Shown here piece by piece: positions 26,648 to 35,277 of a DNA stretch of 64,000 nucleotides. The notes under the pieces are model-generated. The model was not told the DNA's origin. It saw only the letters and a program-made list of their open reading frames with translations, and did no database searches. Made by a program: the position numbers and the translations under genes. The DNA lies in assembly GCF_027257845.1 (NCBI RefSeq), contig NZ_JAPVOT010000003.1, positions 62,001 through 126,000 of the forward strand, read 5' to 3'. This DNA is from Alteromonas sp. BMJM2 (GTDB taxonomy: Bacteria; Pseudomonadota; Gammaproteobacteria; Enterobacterales; Alteromonadaceae). Numbering within the stretch: position 1 is the stretch's first letter; every line of letters starts with the position of its first letter.

Positions 26648-27697
26648 TCATTTTGTTACCGAGAAAGCGTAACGAATCTCCATGTCTAAAGGAGAATCTG
26701 GCGTAACGATACAATTTGGAAAGTGAGGCTTGTTCGGTGAATCAGGGAAAAACTGAGGCTCTAAACACAATGCGCCCATTTGCTGCTGCGTTTTTAGATT
26801 ACCTGTATAGAACTGCAATCCTGGCAGATTGGTATACAGCTTCATGGTAAGCCCAGTGTCGCTGGCGCTCACTTCAGCTTGTGGCTGGGTGTTAGCACTT
26901 TGGCGCAGCACGTAGTTATGGTCGTACCCCCCTACTTTCTCAAAGAGTTCAGACGACGGCATATCATGTACATTCTTTCCTATTTGAGTGGGCACTCTAA
27001 AATCAAAGGGAGTGTCGTTCACAGCAACAAACTCACCGTTTGGTAGCAATGTACTATCCGCATCGGTCACTTCATCTGCAGCGATAGTCAATACCGTGCT
27101 TTCTACTGAGCTATCATTACTTAATGTGAAGTAGGCGTGTTGAGTAAAACTGAGCGGGGTTGCTTTATCGGTCGTTGCTTTTATACGTAGGCTAAGCTCA
27201 TTGTCATTATTTAGGGTATAGCAGGCGGTTACCGCTACATTGCCAGGAAAGCCCCCTTCCCCATCGCCGCTAAGTAGCGTTAACGTGACACTAGCGCTCT
27301 GGTCATCACAATGGGTTGACGAGGCCCAATTGCGTTTGTGAAAACCGGCATTGCCACCATGAAGGTTATGCTCACCGTTGTTTTTATCAAGGTGATAGGT
27401 TGTGCCATTAAGACTAAAACACCCATTGCCAATGCGGTTAGCGTATCGCCCTACAATAGCACCGCGATAACTCTCATCGGCCATGTACTCATCTATGGTG
27501 TCGAAAGTTTGAATACAGTGTTTAGGCGCGTTATTGGCATCAGGCATAGTAATTTCTTTAATGATACCGCCTAAGCTTAATATTTTAACTTCCATGTTGT
27601 TGGCGTTCGATAAGGTAAACATACTCACTTGTTCATCACTTAGTTGACCGCTCGCTTTTCCGCTCATTTTACCGAAAGCCGACACCTGAATATTCAT
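26648..27697 (-). CDS. galM: Galactose mutarotase (aldose 1-epimerase) GalM
   Basis: GalM (349 aa) converts beta- to alpha-D-galactose, the form GalK uses. Typical segments are VGRYANRIGNGCFSLNG, NNGEHNLHGGNAGFHKRNW (catalytic-site His), TQHAYFTLS (second His), and the glutamate in GALCLEPQFFPDSPN. I chose ATG 27695-27697 because the protein then has the family's usual length. An ATG at 27757 would add a 20-residue tail with no family match. The ribosome site is poor for either. Confidence 0.92.
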   Translation of the reverse strand: MNIQVSAFGKMSGKASGQLSDEQVSMFTLSNANNMEVKILSLGGIIKEITMPDANNAPKHCIQTFDTIDEYMADESYRGAIVGRYANRIGNGCFSLNGTTYHLDKNNGEHNLHGGNAGFHKRNWASSTHCDDQSASVTLTLLSGDGEGGFPGNVAVTACYTLNNDNELSLRIKATTDKATPLSFTQHAYFTLSNDSSVESTVLTIAADEVTDADSTLLPNGEFVAVNDTPFDFRVPTQIGKNVHDMPSSELFEKVGGYDHNYVLRQSANTQPQAEVSASDTGLTMKLYTNLPGLQFYTGNLKTQQQMGALCLEPQFFPDSPNKPHFPNCIVTPDSPLDMEIRYAFSVTK

Positions 27698-27770
27698 AAC
27701 CCTATTTTCGCCTTTTATACTTACGTCAACACCACTGAACACACTGTAACAGCGCAACCTGTTTTCAAAG

Positions 27771-27785
27771 GGTATACGTTTTCAA
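27771..27785 (-). promoter_or_regulatory. Weak LacI/GalR-type operator before galM
   Basis: GGTATACGTTTTCAA keeps the GGTA.ACGTTT half of the motif but not the other arm. It lies 73 bases before the galM start, between galM and the divergent regulator gene. Confidence 0.45.
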
Positions 27786-28048
27786 CAATTATTTGTAGCG
27801 CACGGGATAACATTTTGTATTTAAGTGCCGCTATTGAGTCAGAGTTATTCACTTACGTTTGAAACACAGTTTACCGCCTTGATGAAAGCCCTAACTAACG
27901 GGTTGGAAATTTATCAATTTTTGTAAATATAATGTACGCTATAGGCATTATTTGGCCCTACTGACTGTGCTTTTACAGCCTTTTTACTTTTAAGTGTCAC
28001 CGTCAGCGAGCCTATCGTTAAAAATAAAAATAGAATTGCGAAAACGAA

Positions 28049-29050
28049 ATGGCAACAATTAAAGATATAGCTCAAGCGGCAGGGGTTTCACTTGCCACAG
28101 TGTCTCGCGTAATTAACGACGGACCCAAAGTAGGTAGCGATACGCGAAAACGCGTGAAAAAGATAATGGAAGAGATGGGTTATCGCCCTAACGCCAATGC
28201 ACGAGCTTTGGTAACAAAGAAAAGCGCATCGCTGGGGGTTGTGATTGCCGAATTACACGATCCGTTCTTCGCCATGCTGGCTCACGGTGTTGAATCTGTT
28301 ACTCGCAAGAACAATGTCCAAATACTATTAAGTGCAGGCTCAATAGAAAAAGAGACAGAATTACGAGCTATAGAAACTTTGTTAGAGCATCGTGTTGAAG
28401 CCATGGTGGTCCACAGCAAGGCCCTTGATGATAAAACCCTCGTAGAGTTCTCAAAACAAGTGCCAGGCTTTGTACTCATTAACCGATATATTCCTGAAAT
28501 CGCCAATAGATGCGTATGGCTAGACAATGTTACCGGTGGACGTTTAATGGCTGAATATGCGATTAACCAAGGTCACGAACACGTGGCGGTTATCAGCAGT
28601 CAGTACCGAATAGACGATCCTAATCAACGGCTTGAAGGTGTTCGCACCGCTATAAAGCACGCCAACCTAGTATTGCCTGAAAGCATGATTGAGTATGCAA
28701 CGCCAGATCAAGAAGGTGGTGAACTTGCAATGCAGAACTTATTGGCCACAGGCGCTAAATTTACCGCCGTATTGGCCTATAACGATGCTATGGCGTCAGG
28801 TGCCATGACAATGCTACAAGACCACGGTATTGCGGTACCAGAACAGGTATCTGTAATGGGTTACGACGATGTTTTGTTAGCCAAATATTGCCGCCCCAAA
28901 CTCACCACTTTGCGCTATCCTGTTGAAATGATGGCCTCAAAAGCTGCCGAGCTTGCCCTTAAGTATGCATCGGGGAAAAAGCCAGAAGAAGGTTTAACCT
29001 TTAAATACACCCCTACGATTATTAAACGAGATTCTATAGTCAGGGTGTAA
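28049..29050 (+). CDS. LacI-family transcriptional regulator, probable GalR
   Basis: This 333-aa regulator has a LacI-type N-terminal helix-turn-helix (ATIKDIAQAAGVSLATVSRVIND) and hinge helix (NANARALVTK). The C-terminal periplasmic-binding-like sugar domain contains GVVIAELHDPFF and MGYDDVLLAKYCRPKLTTL. It is divergent from galM, 350 bases apart. The LacI-type palindromes with a central CG at four galactose-related promoters make it the likely repressor, with galactose or a galactoside as inducer. The symbol is left blank because the effector is not shown. Confidence 0.88.
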   Translation: MATIKDIAQAAGVSLATVSRVINDGPKVGSDTRKRVKKIMEEMGYRPNANARALVTKKSASLGVVIAELHDPFFAMLAHGVESVTRKNNVQILLSAGSIEKETELRAIETLLEHRVEAMVVHSKALDDKTLVEFSKQVPGFVLINRYIPEIANRCVWLDNVTGGRLMAEYAINQGHEHVAVISSQYRIDDPNQRLEGVRTAIKHANLVLPESMIEYATPDQEGGELAMQNLLATGAKFTAVLAYNDAMASGAMTMLQDHGIAVPEQVSVMGYDDVLLAKYCRPKLTTLRYPVEMMASKAAELALKYASGKKPEEGLTFKYTPTIIKRDSIVRV

Positions 29051-29369
29051 GAATCTACTGCTTGTAACGAATAATTTCAGATTGCGAGAGCATTAACTTT
29101 ATACTTAAGTCTAATGCAAGATTGGGAACACCAGTCATTATGGTTATCCCCAAGATGATAAAGCTATTGATCCTTCAACCAATTACGATCAAATCCACCA
29201 GCGATCTACAATAATTTTGCTACAGCTATTGATTTTACTAGCATAACGTGATCGGATCAGTTGAGCTTGCTTGATCTCGATCGCTTACTTTCATTGACTG
29301 TTAACATAGTTACCAACAAGGTTTTCCACTATTTATCCACAGGCAAAAAGTGAAATAACGCGCTGTTGT
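29051..29369. other. Intergenic region with origin-like DnaA-box and GATC cluster
   Basis: This 319-base gap holds no gene. It contains a perfect DnaA box TTATCCACA (29333-29341), a one-mismatch box TTATCCCCA (29144-29152) and a TTTTCCACT (29322-29330). Seven GATC sites fall within 114 bases: 29169, 29187, 29203, 29250, 29255, 29273 and 29279. A stretch starting GATCTACAATAATTTT is AT-rich. The combination resembles the organisation of enterobacterial oriC, but the neighbouring genes are not those of an origin. Confidence 0.5.
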
Positions 29370-30242
29370 TTAGTCTGATAGTTGAATTATGAAACGCCGA
29401 TATTCAGTAATCGCATATGCTGAACTTAATGTGGCATTATGCGTTGCATCAGGAATAACAGAGATGTGCTTTTTCTCACTCGCGCTGTCGGCAAGAAGTT
29501 GTTCGCTGATTACTTGAGGAGTAATTTTATCCTTGGCACCGACGAGTAACCAGAGCGGACCATCAAAATGCCTGAGAATGGGCGCAATCTGCATACTGTG
29601 AACTTCATCGTGCAGCTTCATTGCAGTAAATGAATTAGAAAAGCCTGGCACCATATTGGCGATTAAATCAGATATATTATTGAATGCCCCGTCTAATACC
29701 AACCCATCTATTTGCCTGTTAGCAGCCACATAACTCGCAAAATAACTTCCAATACCCCGTCCGTGGACAATAGTTGGTACAGACTTATCGAAGGTATTTT
29801 TCACATAATCGAATTGCATTAATGCGTCTTTTTTAATCGCATTAATACTGAGCTTGTCGGCCTTTTCACTCGCACCAACACCTTGATAGTCAAGCCATAG
29901 GATATTGGCGGGTAGCTTACCTAACTGGTGTATCACGTTGTTATTTTCAGACACCGTCATTCGGTTATCAGCAAAGAACAGAATATTAATAACGGGCTTA
30001 GCATAAGAAACCGCAACGCCTCGCAGAGTTTCTCCACCCGCATTTTCAATCTCTACAATACTAATTCCAGCAGCCACTTTGTCTTTTTGAATGGCGCTGT
30101 GAAGTCGTGTCGTATCTAACGGTTTTTCTTTGGTATCTTGGTAAAAGAACGCGCTCGGAGAAACGTTGATAGCGCATCCAGCCAAAAATACGCTTAAGGC
30201 TAGGCAAGATAAAAAGGATAATAAGGCAGGTTTAAAAGCCAT
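29370..30242 (-). CDS. Alpha/beta-hydrolase-fold lipoprotein lacking the catalytic serine
   Basis: This 290-aa lipoprotein has a signal ending in the lipobox FLAGC (Cys23). The fold is that of small alpha/beta hydrolases: NILWLDYQGVGAS, a nucleophile elbow, LVLDGAFNNISDL, WLLVGAKDKITP (acid) and PDATHNATL (His). The elbow reads VHGRGIGSY, with Gly163 where the catalytic Ser of GxSxG should stand. It may therefore be a non-catalytic member. It is a single gene with no clear partner, downstream of the origin-like cluster. Confidence 0.7.
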   Translation of the reverse strand: MAFKPALLSFLSCLALSVFLAGCAINVSPSAFFYQDTKEKPLDTTRLHSAIQKDKVAAGISIVEIENAGGETLRGVAVSYAKPVINILFFADNRMTVSENNNVIHQLGKLPANILWLDYQGVGASEKADKLSINAIKKDALMQFDYVKNTFDKSVPTIVHGRGIGSYFASYVAANRQIDGLVLDGAFNNISDLIANMVPGFSNSFTAMKLHDEVHSMQIAPILRHFDGPLWLLVGAKDKITPQVISEQLLADSASEKKHISVIPDATHNATLSSAYAITEYRRFIIQLSD

Positions 30243-30417
30243 GGGGAAGAACTGTCCGTGTTTTTGTATAATTTATTAAAGCAAAGTACCTGCAGCTTCA
30301 CAAGCCAAACAGCCATGAGAAATATTTCACGTTCGCTGTGCACCTGCTAAGTAGTGGCTACATAAGACCTACGTCTCTTTGCAGCTAGACTGCACCTAGA
30401 AAGTACTCAGACAGCAC

Positions 30418-31806
30418 CTAAACCGCTAGTACAGCACGCGCTTTCACGGCATCAAAGTCTCTATTTACTTTTAAATACGCTGCGCCATTTTCTGCATTCA
30501 ATGTGACTTCCAAGACCCCCGGTACGGCTAAAAGCGCTTCTTCAAGGGCTTGTTGCTTATTGCTATCATGTCGCTTATTGGCATCAAGCAACACGTCTGA
30601 ACGTAGCCCGTTTAACATCACGCGTTTCACTGGGCTCACCTCTTTGAGGCCGCTTATAACGAAAATCCAAAGTAGTGTACTTAATGCTCCAACCAGATAC
30701 GCCACATTAGGAGACCAGATATCAGTGACAACACCCGATACCATCCCACCTAAAAAGGCACCAAAAAACTGAAAGCTAGCGTAAATCCCCATGGCGGTTC
30801 CTTTTTGACCGGCAGGGGCAATGCTCGATACTAAAGCAGGAAAATTTGCCTCTAGGTAATTAAAGCCGGTAAAGAAAAGAATGACCGCTGCCGTCGTTAG
30901 CCACCAGCTATTGCCATTTACGCCAAGGGCTAAAAACGCACTTCCCATAAAAACGACACCCAGTAGTAATAACCATTTAGGCGTGCGCCCTCTTGCAATT
31001 CCCATCATTACAATAAGCCCTAAAATGGACACACCTAAGACGGGCAGGTACATGCGCCAATGCTCACTCAGCGTCATATCAAAATTGGTTAAGGTAACGG
31101 GTAGCTGCACAAACAACAGCGTTATCAACATATGCAGCACGAGAACGCTCACGTTCAAACGCCACAGTTGCGGGGAAAGCATTAAATGACGAAGCTGGCC
31201 TTTTTGAGGAAGTGTATCGCCACTGCTGAGTGGCTCAGAGTTCGGTACTACCCATTTTACTAATGGCATACACAGCACGGCTAAAAGACCTGTTACGGCA
31301 AAAACGCCCGCTAAGCCATAGTGATTTGCAATTAAGGGGCCGATGATAACAGCGAGATAAAACGAAAAACCGATAGCAATACCAATAATTGCGAGCACTT
31401 TTGCTCGCTGGCTTTCTCTGCTTACATCGGTGGCAAGTGCCATAATAGCGCCAGCAATAGCTCCCGCGCCTTGTAAAATACGCCCGACAATCATCCATGC
31501 CATGGTGTCGGCGTTGGCAGCGACAAAACTACCCACCGCAAACACACTAAGACCCAACAGAATAACGGGTTTACGACCCCATTTATCAGACATCATGCCC
31601 ATGGGGATTTGCAATGCCGCCTGTGTCAGACCGTAGCCACCCACTGCTAAGCCTACCAACAAAGGAGAATAGTCTGGATAGTCCATCGCAGCCACAGCCA
31701 AAACAGGCATGACCATGAAAAGGCCCAACATACGTAAAACATAAACAGATGCCAGCGCAAGCGCCGCGCGTAATTCCAAAGCGTTCAAAGCGTCTGAGTT
31801 CCTCAA
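30418..31806 (-). CDS. YajR-like major facilitator transporter
   Basis: This 462-aa inner-membrane transporter has 12 predicted helices with the MFS motif GLTQAALQIPMGMMSDKWGRKPVILLG in loop 2-3. A C-terminal cytoplasmic ferredoxin-like domain (about 395-462, containing ALLAVPGVLEVTLNAENGAAYLKV) is the YAM domain of YajR. The substrate is unknown; drug-efflux labels are common but unproven. It is divergent from uvrA, an arrangement I recall from related marine genomes. Confidence 0.85.
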   Translation of the reverse strand: MRNSDALNALELRAALALASVYVLRMLGLFMVMPVLAVAAMDYPDYSPLLVGLAVGGYGLTQAALQIPMGMMSDKWGRKPVILLGLSVFAVGSFVAANADTMAWMIVGRILQGAGAIAGAIMALATDVSRESQRAKVLAIIGIAIGFSFYLAVIIGPLIANHYGLAGVFAVTGLLAVLCMPLVKWVVPNSEPLSSGDTLPQKGQLRHLMLSPQLWRLNVSVLVLHMLITLLFVQLPVTLTNFDMTLSEHWRMYLPVLGVSILGLIVMMGIARGRTPKWLLLLGVVFMGSAFLALGVNGNSWWLTTAAVILFFTGFNYLEANFPALVSSIAPAGQKGTAMGIYASFQFFGAFLGGMVSGVVTDIWSPNVAYLVGALSTLLWIFVISGLKEVSPVKRVMLNGLRSDVLLDANKRHDSNKQQALEEALLAVPGVLEVTLNAENGAAYLKVNRDFDAVKARAVLAV

Positions 31807-32068
31807 AGTTTACTGAGCCAAAACAAGGTCGCGAAGTGTAGCATAAATTGTGGATGTGCCCATGTAGGTTAAAACTGATTAATGTAATCGTCAAAGCGAA
31901 AGACAGGGTTTATCAAGTCTGCTTCTTAGTGCAATTAAGCTCTTCACAAATCAAATGAAGGTGATCTCACCCGCTTTCAAGCAGTATAACTTCAATGCCA
32001 TATCACTTTAGTTGACACATATGGCATACTGACCCTTTCATTCAGATTCTTTTTCTCATTAGGCTTCA

Positions 32069-34894
32069 ATGGATAAAATCGAAATACGCGGTGCACGCAC
32101 TCACAATTTGAAGAATATTGATTTAACACTGCCACGAGACAAACTGGTAGTGATTACTGGTCTTTCTGGATCAGGTAAATCATCTCTTGCATTTGATACT
32201 CTGTACGCCGAGGGACAGCGTCGTTACGTTGAGTCGCTCTCAGCCTACGCTCGTCAATTTTTATCAATGATGGAAAAGCCCGATGTAGATCATATCGAAG
32301 GCTTATCACCAGCCATTTCGATTGAACAAAAATCGACATCGCATAACCCCCGTTCTACCGTGGGTACAATCACTGAAATATACGATTATCTGCGCCTAAT
32401 GTTTGCCCGTGTTGGCACACCGCGCTGTCCCGACCACGATGTGCCTCTTGACGCACAAACCGTGAGCCAAATGGTGGATAAAGTGTTGGCTATGCCTGAA
32501 GGCAGTAAACTTATGCTGCTTGCTCCTATTGTGAAGGAACGAAAAGGCGAACATGTAAAAGCGCTGCAAACCTTATCGGCACAAGGTTTTATTCGCGCTC
32601 GAATTGACGGCGAAGTGTGCGATTTATCCGATCCACCGCCTCTAGACCTGCATAAGAAACATACTATTGAAGTGGTAGTAGACCGCTTCAAAGTGCGAGA
32701 TGATATGGCGCTTCGTCTGTCTGAGTCTTTTGAAACCGCCTTATCGCTAGCTAACGGTAACGCGATTGTCGCCGACATGGACGATAAAGACGCTGAAGAA
32801 ATTATATTCTCCGCCAACTTTGCGTGCCCCCACTGCGGATACAGCTTAAGTGAACTCGAACCTCGCTTGTTCTCGTTTAACAACCCTGCAGGTGCGTGTC
32901 CTACGTGTGACGGGCTTGGCACCCGTAACTTTTTCGACCCTTCTCGGGTTATTACCAACGCCGAGATTAGTTTGTCAGGCGGCGCCATTCGCGGCTGGGA
33001 CAAACGCAGCTATTACTATTTTCAAATGCTGCAAGCCGTCGCCGACCATTACAAATTTAGTTTAACGGCGCCGTTTGAAGAATTAGAAAAAGAACATAAA
33101 GATATTGTGCTGTATGGCTCAAAAGGTAAGTCACTATCGTTTAAGTATATCAACGAGCGCGGCGATATCATGGAGCGCAAGCACCCCTTCGAAGGCATCA
33201 TTCCTAACATGGAACGACGCTATCGCGAGACAGAGTCGAACTCGGTAAGAGAAGAGCTTGGCAAGTACTTAAGCCAGCAACACTGCAGTAGCTGTAATGG
33301 CTCTCGACTGCGCCTTGAAGCGCGCAACGTATTTATTCAGCAAACAACCCTGCCCACTATCGCCGATATGTCGATAGCAGAAGCTTACACGTTTTTTGAG
33401 ACCCTCGATCTCACCGGTCAAAAAGCGCAAATTGCTGAAAAAATATTAAAAGAGATATTGGACCGTCTACGTTTCTTGGTCAATGTAGGGCTAAACTACT
33501 TGTCCCTTTCTCGAAGCGCAGATACGTTATCCGGTGGTGAAGCACAGCGTATTCGCCTCGCTAGCCAAATAGGTGCAGGTTTAGTGGGTGTTATGTATGT
33601 ACTTGATGAACCCTCTATTGGCTTGCATCAACGAGACAACGAACGCTTACTAAAAACCCTCACCCACTTGCGCGACCTCGGAAATACCGTGCTTGTAGTG
33701 GAACACGATGAAGATGCCATTCGCCAAGCGGATCACGTTATCGACATTGGCCCAGGTGCTGGCGTACACGGCGGTGAAATTATCGCCCAAGGTACCATCG
33801 ACGATATTCTAGCAAGCGAGCACTCACTTACTGGAAAATATCTGTCAGGAAGAGAAAAGATTGATATTCCGGAAAAACGGAATCCAGCGAAAAACAATGA
33901 ATGGCTAACGCTTAAAGGCGCTACCGGTAACAACTTACAATCTGTTGACCTTCGCATACCCACGGGCGTGATGACCTGCGTAACGGGTGTATCAGGCTCG
34001 GGAAAATCGACGCTAATTAACGACACCTTCTACAAGATTGCACAGCGTGAGTTAAATAAGGCGACAACTGCGGAACCTGCAGCACATAAATCAATGGAAG
34101 GCTTAGAGTTGCTCGACAAAGTTGTCGATATTGACCAAAGCCCTATCGGCAGAACGCCGCGTTCAAATCCTGCAACCTATGCGGGAATATTTACACCTAT
34201 TAGAGAGATGTTTGCAGGCACACAGGAGTCACGCTCTCGTGGTTACAAACCAGGCCGCTTCAGCTTCAATGTAAAAGGCGGTCGTTGTGAAGCCTGTCAG
34301 GGCGACGGTGTGATTAAGGTAGAAATGCACTTTTTACCTGATGTGTACGTGCCGTGCGATGTGTGTATGGGCAAACGCTATAACCGCGAAACATTAGACG
34401 TAAAATACAAAGATAAAAATATTCACGAAGTGCTAGAGATGACGGTGGAAGACGCTCGCGTATTTTTTGATGCAGTGCCTTCGATTTCTCGCAAATTGCA
34501 AACGCTGATGGATGTTGGTCTGTCTTACATCAAACTCGGTCAGGCGGCTACTACACTGTCTGGCGGTGAAGCACAGCGTGTAAAACTCGCAAAAGAGTTA
34601 TCAAAAAGAGACACCGGTCAAACCCTTTACATTCTTGATGAACCCACAACTGGGTTACATTTCCACGATATAAAACAGCTGCTTGCTGTTCTGCACGAGC
34701 TCAGAGACCACGGAAACACTGTGGTGGTAATAGAGCATAACCTCGATGTAGTTAAAACTGCCGACTGGATTGTGGACCTTGGTCCTGAAGGAGGATCCGG
34801 AGGTGGCCAGATAATTGCAGAGGGAACACCAGAGTATGTTGCAGAACAAGAAGTGTCGCATACAGGTCGCTTCTTAAAGCCACTGCTCGACTAA
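32069..34894 (+). CDS. uvrA: UvrABC excision nuclease subunit A
   Basis: UvrA (941 aa) is the DNA-damage-recognition ATPase of nucleotide excision repair. It has two ABC modules: Walker [13 protein letters not shown] near residue 31 and [12 protein letters not shown] near 640, with signature [12 protein letters not shown] and [12 protein letters not shown] and Walker [15 protein letters not shown]. Zinc sites appear as [19 protein letters not shown] and CEACQGDG. Length is normal. A CTG-N11-CAG near the start is one base too long for a LexA box, so SOS control is not evident from the sequence. Confidence 0.98.
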   Translation: MDKIEIRGARTHNLKNIDLTLPRDKLVVITGLSGSGKSSLAFDTLYAEGQRRYVESLSAYARQFLSMMEKPDVDHIEGLSPAISIEQKSTSHNPRSTVGTITEIYDYLRLMFARVGTPRCPDHDVPLDAQTVSQMVDKVLAMPEGSKLMLLAPIVKERKGEHVKALQTLSAQGFIRARIDGEVCDLSDPPPLDLHKKHTIEVVVDRFKVRDDMALRLSESFETALSLANGNAIVADMDDKDAEEIIFSANFACPHCGYSLSELEPRLFSFNNPAGACPTCDGLGTRNFFDPSRVITNAEISLSGGAIRGWDKRSYYYFQMLQAVADHYKFSLTAPFEELEKEHKDIVLYGSKGKSLSFKYINERGDIMERKHPFEGIIPNMERRYRETESNSVREELGKYLSQQHCSSCNGSRLRLEARNVFIQQTTLPTIADMSIAEAYTFFETLDLTGQKAQIAEKILKEILDRLRFLVNVGLNYLSLSRSADTLSGGEAQRIRLASQIGAGLVGVMYVLDEPSIGLHQRDNERLLKTLTHLRDLGNTVLVVEHDEDAIRQADHVIDIGPGAGVHGGEIIAQGTIDDILASEHSLTGKYLSGREKIDIPEKRNPAKNNEWLTLKGATGNNLQSVDLRIPTGVMTCVTGVSGSGKSTLINDTFYKIAQRELNKATTAEPAAHKSMEGLELLDKVVDIDQSPIGRTPRSNPATYAGIFTPIREMFAGTQESRSRGYKPGRFSFNVKGGRCEACQGDGVIKVEMHFLPDVYVPCDVCMGKRYNRETLDVKYKDKNIHEVLEMTVEDARVFFDAVPSISRKLQTLMDVGLSYIKLGQAATTLSGGEAQRVKLAKELSKRDTGQTLYILDEPTTGLHFHDIKQLLAVLHELRDHGNTVVVIEHNLDVVKTADWIVDLGPEGGSGGGQIIAEGTPEYVAEQEVSHTGRFLKPLLD

Positions 34895-35048
34895 GCCTGA
34901 CAAAAAATTACAAACAGGTAGGTAAAGATCGCTCGTTCCCAGGCTAGCGTTTTTTACCCGCTTGTTTATTCTGGTCAGAGCTTTATTTAACGCATCATGA
35001 GTTACGATGATGGTTGTTAATATGCAGTTTATATTACCGGAGCAAAGA

Positions 35049-35216
35049 ATGAATCAAACACCGCCATTGGCCCTAGTAAAAACGTGGTATGACCTACTCT
35101 CTTCGTCAGAAGACAACAGTATAAAGCAGCATGCCCAGCAAATGTTGCTTAATGCCTTCGAATCACCTGAGGCTATCGCTACCTACTTAAAAGCCAACAA
35201 TATTCTCAAGCACTAA
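35049..35216 (+). CDS. Small acidic/helical protein of unknown function
   Basis: This 55-aa protein begins MNQTPPLALVKTWYDLLSS and is mostly helical by composition. GGAG lies six bases before the ATG, a good ribosome site, which is why I prefer it over the upstream ATG at 35007. It follows uvrA by 154 bases. I do not recognise the family. Confidence 0.55.
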   Translation: MNQTPPLALVKTWYDLLSSSEDNSIKQHAQQMLLNAFESPEAIATYLKANNILKH

Positions 35217-35277
35217 GACGTTTCATCAGTCATTAGCGCTCGATGAATATGAGTGACGCGTTCCTATTCAGGCGTGA

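Noticed and set aside
32028..32045. LexA-like box CTG...CAG before uvrA
   Set aside because: The spacing is N11, not N10, and the middle is not AT-rich, so SOS control of uvrA is not supported by this site.
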